The notes beneath the pieces were generated by a model, which was not told the origin of the DNA, did no database searches, and saw only the letters and a program-made list of their open reading frames with translations. From contig DJBY01000079.1 in NCBI GenBank assembly GCA_002430605.1, positions 1-8,679 of the forward strand: DNA of 8,679 bases. The letters run 5' to 3'. Shown one piece after another: positions 1 through 6,296 of the stretch. Position 1 is the stretch's first letter; every line of letters begins with the position of its first letter. The position numbers were made by a program, and so were the translations under genes. Source of the stretch: Opitutia bacterium UBA5964 (GTDB lineage: Bacteria; Verrucomicrobiota; Verrucomicrobiia; Opitutales; Coraliomargaritaceae).

Positions 1-69
1 GGCAATAGCCCGCAGCAGTTCATCCGAGCTGAAATTGTAGCGCCCGAATAAAGTTAGCACTCTTTCCAT
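1..69 (-). CDS. Partial N-terminus of a divergent gene (possible transcriptional regulator)
   Basis: Reading leftward from an ATG at 69-67 there is an open frame of 23 codons that runs off the window edge. It begins MERVLTLFGRYN and ends at the edge with ELLRAIA. A TAA lies directly upstream in the same frame (72-70), so this ATG is the only possible standard start. A perfect AAAGGAG lies at 91-85 on the minus strand, but the 15-nt gap to the ATG is longer than usual. A short beta-strand followed by an L-L-R-A-I-A helix resembles the start of the sugar-binding domain of XylR-type AraC regulators (often LLRGIARYARE). That comparison is from memory over very few residues, so function is a guess. 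It would be transcribed divergently from the sulfatase at 95-1729. Confidence 0.35.
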   Translation of the reverse strand, partial: MERVLTLFGRYNFSSDELLRAIA

Positions 70-94
70 TTACGGCGAATAAATCTCCTTTAAC

Positions 95-1729
95 TTGCAA
101 GCGGTCATGCATCGAGAAAACGCCGTTGTCTTGACGTTCCAAAGATACTTCCGCCGGCAACGAGCTTTTACCTCAACAACTCTCCTTACCCTGCTCAGTT
201 GCATGAGCCTGGACGGGCGCACAGGGACAAGCACTGACGGCACGAAGACATTTGAAGGTACGTTCAAATCGAACGATAAGGCGAGCGGTGAAGTGGCGGT
301 CATTTCCAATGGTTCGACCATGCACTTTAGCCAAGAGTCACTCACTCAGGACGACATCGCGTGGCTGGAGACCAACGGCGAGCGGCCTGCAGAGACGCTG
401 GGCCACAGGAAGCTTAACGTTATTATGGTTGTTATCGACGACTTGCGGGCGGAATTAGGTTGTTACGGGGTTGAGCAAGTCCACTCGCCAAACATAGATC
501 AGTTCGCAACCAAAGGCATGCGCTTCAATCATGCGTACGCACAATACCCTGTCTGTAACCCGAGTCGCTCATCATTCCTATCTGGGTTAAGACCCGAAGA
601 AGTCGGTATCCTCTCCAATACCATTCCTTTTCGACGCATACACCCCGACCTAGTCGCGCTGCCGCAGTTGTTTCGCCAAAATGGCTATTACACCGCAGGC
701 ATTGGCAAAATTTTCCATCTAAGCGTTGATGCAGGCGCGAAGCCTACGCTTTTTGAGGATCCCCTTTCCTGGGATTATTTCTTTGATGCACTCAACAGCA
801 CCACCCAGGTCGGCCGCCAAGGCGAAGGGCGCAACTTGACCAACGGCAAGATCCCTTGGGCCACATGGAAAGCAGCCGCAGGCGATGACATCGACCAACC
901 GGATGGCATCAATAATCAAGAGCTGCTGAAGGTGCTGGAAGAACATCATGATCGCCCGTTCTTCATCGGCTACGGCATTCACAAACCGCACGACCCCTTC
1001 ATTGCCCCCAAAAAGTATTTTGAGCATTATCCCGAGGGTAGCACCCAACTTGCCAACGAACCGGAGGATCGATCCCAGCGGGTTAAAATGGCGATCCCTA
1101 ATGATCACGAATTTGCTGATTTTACCGACACCGAACGCAGAGAGTTTAAGCGCGCATATCAAGCCGGTGTGAGCTTTGCTGACGCTCAAGTTGGTAAGCT
1201 GATGGATCTGCTGGATCGGTTGGAACTTTGGGATTCGACCATGGTTATCGTCATGGGAGATCATGGATACCATCTTGGAGAACATGACTGGTGGAACAAG
1301 GTCACGGTATTCGAAGATGGGGCACGCGCGCCGATGATGATCTGGGTTCCGGACGCTGCAGGCATGGGTCAGCCCACCGACAGCCTGATGGAGTTTATCG
1401 ACATCTACCCGACTCTGATTGACTACGCGGGGCTCGAGGCACCCCACCACCTTTCCGGCATGAGCCTGCGCCCGATTTTAGACGATCCACTTGCGAGCGT
1501 AAAAGAAGCTGCGTACACCCAAGTAACGCGCGGCCCCAAGGCAATGGGACGCAGTGTACGTACAGCGCATTGGCGATACACGGAGTGGGCTCATGGCAAG
1601 CATGGTGTCGAACTCTATGATCACTTAAAGGACCCAGGTGAGTATTACAATCTGGGCGATAACCCTGAATATACCAATGTCGTCAGTCAGATGACAAAGC
1701 TCCTAGAACTAGGGTTTCCTAGCAAATAG
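95..1729 (+). CDS. Exported sulfatase, iduronate-2-sulfatase-like (S1 family), with N-terminal SHD1-like domain
   Basis: This is a type I formylglycine sulfatase that hydrolyses sulfate esters on a glycan outside the cytoplasm. Numbering is from the TTG at 95. Metal-binding Asp115-Asp116 lie in VVIDDLR. The maturation motif C-N-P-S-R has its Cys at 154, which must be converted to formylglycine by a maturase encoded elsewhere. Other active-site candidates are Lys205/His208 (GKIFH), His296-Lys297-His299 (IHKPHDP), Asp389-His390 (GDHGYHLGEH) and Lys402. The CNPSR context, HKPHDPF and the DHGYHLGEH block match the iduronate-2-sulfatase-like group (probably S1_7). The core begins near residue 106. 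Residues about 40-95 form an extra SHD1-like domain. Residues 20-36 (RRQR, a short hydrophobic run, LLSC) look like a weak signal peptide, possibly a lipobox with Cys36. The start is uncertain: TTG 95, ATG 107 and TTG 131 are in frame, with a TAA at 80-82 and no Shine-Dalgarno. Substrate is unknown. Confidence 0.93.
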   Translation: MQAVMHRENAVVLTFQRYFRRQRAFTSTTLLTLLSCMSLDGRTGTSTDGTKTFEGTFKSNDKASGEVAVISNGSTMHFSQESLTQDDIAWLETNGERPAETLGHRKLNVIMVVIDDLRAELGCYGVEQVHSPNIDQFATKGMRFNHAYAQYPVCNPSRSSFLSGLRPEEVGILSNTIPFRRIHPDLVALPQLFRQNGYYTAGIGKIFHLSVDAGAKPTLFEDPLSWDYFFDALNSTTQVGRQGEGRNLTNGKIPWATWKAAAGDDIDQPDGINNQELLKVLEEHHDRPFFIGYGIHKPHDPFIAPKKYFEHYPEGSTQLANEPEDRSQRVKMAIPNDHEFADFTDTERREFKRAYQAGVSFADAQVGKLMDLLDRLELWDSTMVIVMGDHGYHLGEHDWWNKVTVFEDGARAPMMIWVPDAAGMGQPTDSLMEFIDIYPTLIDYAGLEAPHHLSGMSLRPILDDPLASVKEAAYTQVTRGPKAMGRSVRTAHWRYTEWAHGKHGVELYDHLKDPGEYYNLGDNPEYTNVVSQMTKLLELGFPSK

Positions 1730-1786
1730 CACGATAGAGTGGAGCATTAATTTCTGAACAACTGAGAGCTAGCCTTTTCAACGCTA

Positions 1787-1808
1787 CTCACAGTGCTAAA
1801 GATGTGAG
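1787..1808. repeat. Inverted repeat CTCACA-N10-TGTGAG upstream of the LacI gene
   Basis: Perfect 6-bp arms at 1787-1792 and 1803-1808 are separated by 10 bases. No T-run follows, so it is not a convincing terminator for the upstream sulfatase. It ends about 10 bp before the -35 candidate of the LacI gene and could be a protein-binding dyad or chance. No partner site was seen elsewhere in the window. Confidence 0.25.
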
Positions 1809-1818
1809 GATTAAAGGG

Positions 1819-1847
1819 TTTACATGTTAGGTCAGCTTTTGTTTAAC
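1819..1847 (+). promoter_or_regulatory. Candidate promoter of the LacI gene
   Basis: TTTACA at 1819-1824 (5 of 6 to the -35 consensus) is followed after 17 bp by TTTAAC at 1842-1847 (4 of 6 to the -10 consensus). The predicted transcript would start within about 10 nt of the ATG at 1861, giving a very short or no leader. This agrees with the missing ribosome binding site. It suggests the regulator is transcribed separately from the sulfatase 131 bp upstream. Confidence 0.4.
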
Positions 1848-1860
1848 CAATATCAAAGTT

Positions 1861-2898
1861 ATGCTGAATATTAGTTCAAAACGTATTACATCGATTAAGG
1901 AAATCGCTAAATTAGCGGGTTATTCGATCGCGACTGTTTCCAACACCTTAAACGATAAAGGACGAATTCGGCCAGAAGTTCGCCAACATATTTTAGATAT
2001 TTGCAAGACACACGGCTACATCCCCAATTCTGCGGGCAGAAATCTGCGCCGCCAAAAGAATGAGACGATTGGTCTCATGTTTTACCCCTCAAGTTCGGCG
2101 ATTTTCCGTAATGTCTACTACGCGGAAATAATGGAGGCACTGGAATTTGAGTTGGTGCGCGCTGGATACGACCTTCTCTTATCTGGGCACGACAGCTCCA
2201 TTGAGCATACCGTATCTCCACGATTCCTGCGCCAAGGTAAAGTCGACGGAATCATTCTATTAGGTCGTTTCCCCCGCAAGCGGGTCATAGAACTCAATGA
2301 CTATGGCATACCCTTAATGCAGTTAGATGGCTTTCGCGAATTATTAAAGGTCGATTATGTCACGTCTGACGGCTACTCGGCCTCCGAGCGGATCGTCGAT
2401 CACTTAGTCGAACTGAAGCACCGTCGCATCATCTTTGTGGCCTATAATCATGAGGATACCAACGCAAACCAACGTGAAGCGGGATTCCTTGCTGCTGTCG
2501 GAAAGCATCAACTATCCTTCTCCGAATGCAGAAACATACGGGATGTCAGCAACACCACAGAGGCTCATGAACTGATCAAGTATTTGCTTGAATCGGAAAC
2601 CCCGCCGACGGCAATAATCGCGGTTAATGATACCCTCGCGGTTGAATTGGTCGATTTGCTACAAAAGGACGGCTACTCAATTCCGCATGATGTGAGTGTC
2701 TTCGGATATAACGATGATGCAGATAGTAAAAAGTCCAATCCGCAAATCTCTACCGTTCGTATTGACAAAACCAAGCTCGCGCAAATCGGTGCGAAAATGA
2801 TTATCGATCGTATTGAGAATCCCGATCTCCCTCACCAAAAAGCCTCACTTCCCACCGAGCTGATCCATCGTGATTCGGTGGCTGCAGCCAAAAGCTGA
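1861..2898 (+). CDS. LacI-family transcriptional regulator
   Basis: This is a 345-residue, full-length LacI/GalR-type DNA-binding regulator. Residues about 9-30 form the helix-turn-helix (SIKEIAKLAG followed by YSIATVSNTLN), the recognition part with the usual T-V-S. A hinge helix follows at about 56-64 (NSAGRNLRR), with the conserved Leu that inserts into the operator minor groove. Residues about 68-340 form the periplasmic-binding-protein-like effector domain. It carries the family signatures AIIAVNDTLA (about 251-260), IPHDVSVFGYND (about 274-285) and a C-terminal HRDSV. Dimers should bind a palindrome with a central CG; the two AAACGTTT sites at 4831-4838 and 4972-4979 are natural targets. 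The effector is probably a sugar released in this pathway, but its identity cannot be seen. The gene is followed by a short terminator hairpin and faces the second sulfatase convergently. There is no Shine-Dalgarno before the ATG. Confidence 0.95.
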   Translation: MLNISSKRITSIKEIAKLAGYSIATVSNTLNDKGRIRPEVRQHILDICKTHGYIPNSAGRNLRRQKNETIGLMFYPSSSAIFRNVYYAEIMEALEFELVRAGYDLLLSGHDSSIEHTVSPRFLRQGKVDGIILLGRFPRKRVIELNDYGIPLMQLDGFRELLKVDYVTSDGYSASERIVDHLVELKHRRIIFVAYNHEDTNANQREAGFLAAVGKHQLSFSECRNIRDVSNTTEAHELIKYLLESETPPTAIIAVNDTLAVELVDLLQKDGYSIPHDVSVFGYNDDADSKKSNPQISTVRIDKTKLAQIGAKMIIDRIENPDLPHQKASLPTELIHRDSVAAAKS

Positions 2899-2914
2899 AG
2901 CCTGAGGGCTTTTT
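2898..2914 (+). terminator. Probable Rho-independent terminator after the LacI gene
   Basis: AAGCC (2898-2902), loop TGAG, and GGCTT (2907-2911) form a 5-bp stem with a tetraloop, and the T-run is at 2910-2914. It starts on the last base of the LacI stop codon. The stem is short, so termination may be partial. Confidence 0.5.
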
Positions 2915-3126
2915 AATGGTTCATCGTCGAATCGTCAGTTGCGCACGCTGCGGCCCGAAGACAGCGACGATCAGTTGCTCAGGTAGTTCCTGGATTTCCC
3001 TGCACGATGCGACTTTGGATGTTTAATCGCCATCAGTGCTTAAAGAAAGGTCTAGCTGCAAAACGAATGCAGTATAGGAATTAACATTTTTAATTGCCTA
3101 GATTCCTCCGGTGTTAAGCCAATCGA
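2915..3126. other. Convergent intergenic region without a supportable gene
   Basis: About 210 bp lie between the LacI gene (plus) and the second sulfatase (minus). Both strands carry short open stretches, but none has a plausible start, a recognisable product or a partner. A weak hairpin CTGCA-N7-TGCAG sits at 3056-3072. An AT-only dyad AATTAA-N5-TTAATT sits at 3079-3095, where it could help end the minus-strand transcript, but it lacks the GC-rich stem of a normal terminator. Confidence 0.4.
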
Positions 3127-4770
3127 TCAGGTTTTTGGACGCATTTCATTTTTCCATTCATCCGGCATCTCAGAAACGTCAGTGTCGTCCTTATAGTAGG
3201 CTTTCAGTTCATCCAGCTTCGCCTGGTGGGCTGTAATTACATCGGAATATTCTGGGTTGCCATACAGATTGTTAAGTTCCTTTGGATCGTTTTCCAAGTC
3301 ATAGAATTCCCATTCTCCAAATTGGTAAAAGTTGATGAGTTTATAGCGTTCGCTGCGAACACCGTTTTGCCTCGGCACCATATGGATGCCGGGGTGTTCG
3401 AAGTAATGATAGTAGATGCTATCGCGCCAGTCGTCGACTTTTTGCCCCTTTAGTAAAGGCAGTAGCGAGCGGCCTTGCATATCGTCTGGGATAGAAACTC
3501 CCGCGATATCGAGAAAAGTTTCCGCATAATCGAGGTTTTGAATCAACTCCTTCGCGCGGGAACTGGGATCGATGACCCCCGGCCATTTGATAATGAATGG
3601 CATCATCAGAGATTCTTCATACATCCAGCGCTTATCATACCAACCGTGATCACCCAGATAAAAACCCTGATCGGACGAATAGATCACAACGGTGTTGCTG
3701 CTTAGATTGAGTTCTTCCAGTTTCGCGACGAGTCGCCCCACACTTTCATCAACGCCCTTGATGGTGCGCAGGTAGTTTTTAACATAGCGTTGATACTTCC
3801 AGCGCAGCAGGTCTTTGCCACTTAGATTTGCGGCATGGAAAGCGACATCCTTCGGACCGTAGGCTTCGCGCCAGACACGCATTTGCTCCTCACTCATGCG
3901 CTGCATATTATGCCAACTTGAAGGATCTTCACTTTTGCTTCGCTTGCCTCGTGCGAAATCAGGGGTCAGATCGACAAATAAGTCATAGTTCAGATGCATA
4001 TAGTCCTTAATCGTGACTTCCGCATACTTTACCGGTGATGCGTTGTCCTCCCAATTATCAAAGAGGGTTTCTGGTTCCGGCATTTCGATATCGTCATAGA
4101 GCGTAAGATGACGGGCTGCCGGCATCCAATTGCGATGGGGCGCCTTATGCTGAACCATTAGCATGAATGGCTTTTTCGCATCCCGCTTATTTTCGAGAAA
4201 CTCGACGGCCATATCGGTCACGATATCAGTGCAATGTCCCTCGATGGTTATTTTACCATCTTTGGTCAAGAAATCGGGGTTATAGTAAAGACCCTGCCCA
4301 GGCAGCACGACCCACTGATCAAAGCCTTGCGGATCACCGCTAAGGTGAGTCTTGCCAAAGACCGCGGTCTCATAACCAGCGGCTTGCAATAATTTGGGGA
4401 AAATTTGCTGGTTCCAGTCAAAATGGCTGCCGTTGTCCCTAAAACCATTGATGTGGCTGTGCTTGCCGGTCTGGATCACTGCTCGACTAGGACCACAGAT
4501 CGAGTTGGTGCAAAAACTGTTCTCAAAAAGCATGCCCTGAGCCGCGAGTTTATCGATCTCTGGGGTGGGATTGACCGACTTCAGCCAGCCATTATAAGCG
4601 CCGATTGCATTTGGGGCATGGTCATCGGTGAAAATAAAGACGATATTTGGACGCTGTTCTTTAGCTTCGGTGGGCAAACTGAGCGCAATCAGGGCGAATG
4701 CGACCAAGGGACAAACAAATTTTGATATACGCTGAGCTGTATACGCTGAGGTGGAGTTTACTTTAAGCAT
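3127..4770 (-). CDS. Exported sulfatase, N-acetylglucosamine-6-sulfatase-like (S1 family)
   Basis: This is a 547-residue formylglycine sulfatase. Residues 1-36 form a Sec signal peptide: a hydrophobic stretch PLVAFALIALSL and a likely cut after TEA-36. The mature enzyme is therefore periplasmic or secreted. Metal ligands Asp49-Asp50 lie in FIFTDDH. The maturation motif C-G-P-S-R has its Cys at 92. Lys140 and His142 lie in FGKTHLSG. His208-Lys209 and His212 lie in VQHKAPHRNW, a block typical of GlcNAc-6-sulfatase-like enzymes (probably S1_11). Asp367-Gln368 and Lys380 lie in SSDQGFYLGDHGWYDKRW. The C-terminus keeps the usual FYDLENDP element (near residue 487). It belongs to a different subfamily from the sulfatase at 95-1729, so the two probably remove sulfate from different positions or sugars. 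It is divergent from the gene at 4993, with a likely shared repressor. An 11-bp direct repeat lies in codons near the start. No Shine-Dalgarno is visible. Confidence 0.95.
   Translation of the reverse strand: MLKVNSTSAYTAQRISKFVCPLVAFALIALSLPTEAKEQRPNIVFIFTDDHAPNAIGAYNGWLKSVNPTPEIDKLAAQGMLFENSFCTNSICGPSRAVIQTGKHSHINGFRDNGSHFDWNQQIFPKLLQAAGYETAVFGKTHLSGDPQGFDQWVVLPGQGLYYNPDFLTKDGKITIEGHCTDIVTDMAVEFLENKRDAKKPFMLMVQHKAPHRNWMPAARHLTLYDDIEMPEPETLFDNWEDNASPVKYAEVTIKDYMHLNYDLFVDLTPDFARGKRSKSEDPSSWHNMQRMSEEQMRVWREAYGPKDVAFHAANLSGKDLLRWKYQRYVKNYLRTIKGVDESVGRLVAKLEELNLSSNTVVIYSSDQGFYLGDHGWYDKRWMYEESLMMPFIIKWPGVIDPSSRAKELIQNLDYAETFLDIAGVSIPDDMQGRSLLPLLKGQKVDDWRDSIYYHYFEHPGIHMVPRQNGVRSERYKLINFYQFGEWEFYDLENDPKELNNLYGNPEYSDVITAHQAKLDELKAYYKDDTDVSEMPDEWKNEMRPKT
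4726..4750. repeat. 11-bp direct repeat, 14-bp period, in the sulfatase signal-peptide codons
   Basis: TATACGCTGAG occurs at 4726-4736 and again at 4740-4750, three bases apart. On the coding strand this is CTCAGCGTATA twice. The 14-bp period is not a multiple of three, so a duplication here would have shifted the frame of the signal-peptide n-region. Confidence 0.7.
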
Positions 4771-4828
4771 TGTGGGCTGGGCTGGCGTGTCATTCGTTGT
4801 TTAAAGGGCAAAAATATTCCGTAGAAAA

Positions 4829-4840
4829 TAAAACGTTTAA
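4829..4840. promoter_or_regulatory. Candidate LacI operator 1 (AAACGTTT) on the sulfatase promoter
   Basis: The exact 8-bp palindrome AAACGTTT lies at 4831-4838 within TAAAACGTTTAA. A central CG flanked by an A/T-rich palindrome is typical of LacI/GalR operators. It overlaps the position expected for the -10 element of the leftward promoter whose -35 is at 4861-4856, so a bound repressor would block the polymerase. Binding by the LacI protein of this window is inferred. Confidence 0.55.
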
Positions 4841-4861
4841 GTAAGCTAAGGGCCTTGTCAA
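4833..4861 (-). promoter_or_regulatory. Candidate promoter of the leftward sulfatase
   Basis: On the minus strand a perfect TTGACA lies at 4861-4856. A 16-17 bp spacer puts the -10 element at 4839-4833, where the sequence is TAAACG or AAACGT, a poor match to TATAAT but coincident with operator 1. The leader to the ATG at 4770 would be about 55-60 nt. Confidence 0.45.
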
Positions 4862-4971
4862 CTTACCAGTACGCCACGTTTAGTCCTCATCTGCGGCAAA
4901 CATGCCAAGTAGTGGTGAAATAAAAACCCGAATAACTGCCCAATTGTAAAATTTGCGCTTGAGAATTGAGT

Positions 4972-4979
4972 AAACGTTT
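4972..4979. promoter_or_regulatory. Candidate LacI operator 2 (AAACGTTT) before the hydrolase genes
   Basis: This is the second exact copy of AAACGTTT, in GTAAACGTTTCA, 13 bp before the ATG at 4993 and 141 bp from operator 1 centre to centre. The best promoter guess is TTGAGA at 4959-4964 with a weak -10 TTATGT at 4983-4988, which would place the operator in the spacer. The promoter assignment is weak; the palindrome is certain. Confidence 0.5.
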
Positions 4980-4992
4980 CAATTATGTACAC

Positions 4993-6261
4993 ATGAAGCC
5001 ACACCCTTATTTTAAAAATCATGCACTCAGCGAAGGGAAGCTGTGGGTCAACGGTAAACATTACTTTGTAAAAACCGGGAAGCCATTGCGAGACTACTCC
5101 GACGCAGAAAGTATCAATCTTTTAATTGAAGACCTTGAAACTATCGCTGCAAAAGGTTACAACAATTTAGCGCTTAACTGCTACTGGCACCACTTCAACC
5201 CATCGGGCGATGGCCAGATTGAAGTATCGCTAGATCCCCTACGGAAACTCATCAAAGCAATCCAAGCGCACGGCATGCATGCCAGTCTTTCGGTGGAAAC
5301 GTACGGCGTAGGTGGGGGCCAGATCCCCGAGGGTTTCTGGGAAAAGCACCCAGAAGATCCATTGGCTGTCAATCACCTAGGAGAGCGTGTCTCGGACACT
5401 GAATATGGCTACGGCAGCAAGGTGCCATCACTTTTCTCCAAAGCGTACCTCAATGCGTCGCGCCTCTACATGAAGAACCTCGTGGCGGCGCTGGGGGCGG
5501 AAAACTTTCTCTATTTTGAGACGACGGTTGAACCACAGTTCATGGGTGCGCAGTGGCTCGACTACAGCAACGAAGCGAAGCAGGCCTACTCTAGATGGCT
5601 GGGCCAAAATACAGATATTGAAGCGATGCCCTTCCCTGACTCGCTGCCAGCCAGCGAGGCGTTCTGCAAGTCTAGCGCATGGAATACCTTTCGCGCCCAA
5701 GCCCTAGCCGACTGGATCAACCAGGACTCGCAGGCGCTGAAGGCGGGTGCCGGAAATGCTGGGCTATGGATTGCTTCCGATTATCTGGATGCGGAAGAGC
5801 ACACAATGCCACAGCGCTGCGGTGACCCTGTCGAACTGCTCCGTAACATGACCGAAGTCGACATCATTCAAGTCAACTGGACTTGGTGCAATGTCGCCCG
5901 ACAACCCAACCAAAAAGCGTATGATCGAGTCCGTAAAGTCATGGCGGAATATGGGCGTGACTGGGTGATTACTGAACACATGACGATTAATGGCTCCGAT
6001 TACTTCGAAAGCGACATGCTTGGACTGATCGAAAACACGCTTAAAAACGGAACTCTGTTCGGATGGGAGTTCGTTGACATCGCAGCGGATCGCGACAGCG
6101 CAGCAACCAAGCCAAATGATGTATTGCCGGGCGACTTCAAACCTCAGCACTTCTCCGTTTATGATGCGGACTGGAACCCAAAACCCGCAATGGCTGCCTT
6201 TGAAGATAATTGGGCATACTGGATGCAAAAAGTGCAGGAATCTAGCACTGTCTCCATTTAA
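4993..6261 (+). CDS. Cytoplasmic TIM-barrel glycoside hydrolase-like protein (clan GH-A type, family not recognised)
   Basis: This is a 422-residue protein with no signal peptide, so it is probably cytoplasmic. It looks like a clan GH-A (beta/alpha)8 barrel: early strand NNLALNCYWHHF, then HASLSVETYG, then NFLYFETTVEPQF with Glu180 as the likely acid/base at the end of strand 4. WVITEHM with Glu328 is the likely nucleophile at the end of strand 7, and GWEFVDIAAD would be strand 8. The part after Glu180 (YSNEAKQAYSRWL, then FRAQALADWI) resembles the catalytic domain of GH42-type beta-galactosidases, but the later GH42 domains are absent. I cannot name a family. An in-frame TTG at 4966 would put operator 2 inside the coding sequence, so ATG 4993 is preferred; no Shine-Dalgarno supports either. 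It is first in a probable operon, with 35 bp to the next gene. Its expected job is cleavage of imported oligosaccharide. Confidence 0.85.
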   Translation: MKPHPYFKNHALSEGKLWVNGKHYFVKTGKPLRDYSDAESINLLIEDLETIAAKGYNNLALNCYWHHFNPSGDGQIEVSLDPLRKLIKAIQAHGMHASLSVETYGVGGGQIPEGFWEKHPEDPLAVNHLGERVSDTEYGYGSKVPSLFSKAYLNASRLYMKNLVAALGAENFLYFETTVEPQFMGAQWLDYSNEAKQAYSRWLGQNTDIEAMPFPDSLPASEAFCKSSAWNTFRAQALADWINQDSQALKAGAGNAGLWIASDYLDAEEHTMPQRCGDPVELLRNMTEVDIIQVNWTWCNVARQPNQKAYDRVRKVMAEYGRDWVITEHMTINGSDYFESDMLGLIENTLKNGTLFGWEFVDIAADRDSAATKPNDVLPGDFKPQHFSVYDADWNPKPAMAAFEDNWAYWMQKVQESSTVSI

Positions 6262-6296
6262 GGTTGAAACGCATCATATTCACGAAACCCACTCAG

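Noticed and set aside
719..1450. Antisense open frame of 243 codons inside the first sulfatase gene
   Set aside because: It lies fully opposite a well-supported sulfatase with catalytic motifs and has no recognisable domain; it is a codon-bias shadow.
1702..1713. CCTAG-AA-CTAGG dyad at the 3' end of the first sulfatase as terminator
   Set aside because: A two-base loop cannot close, there is no T-run, and it is in coding sequence.
1876..1885. AAAACGTATT in the first codons of the LacI gene as an autoregulatory operator
   Set aside because: The palindrome is imperfect at the second position from the centre and lies inside the coding sequence; one such near-match is expected by chance.
2923..3026. 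Minus-strand open stretch in the convergent gap ending IQELPEQLIVAVFGPQ and a few more residues
   Set aside because: No start codon context and no family I recognise. It might be a gene remnant, but nothing in the sequence supports that over chance.
3079..3095. AATTAA-N5-TTAATT dyad as terminator of the second sulfatase
   Set aside because: The stem is entirely A/T and has no strong T-run beyond the stem on the minus strand, so it is too weak to call.
5764..6228. Antisense open frame of 154 codons opposite the GH-A-like gene
   Set aside because: No family signature, and it is embedded in a gene with clear barrel motifs.
6265..6276. TGAAACGCATCA as a third LacI operator
   Set aside because: The central palindrome is broken (CGCA instead of CGTT), and it lies inside a probable operon.
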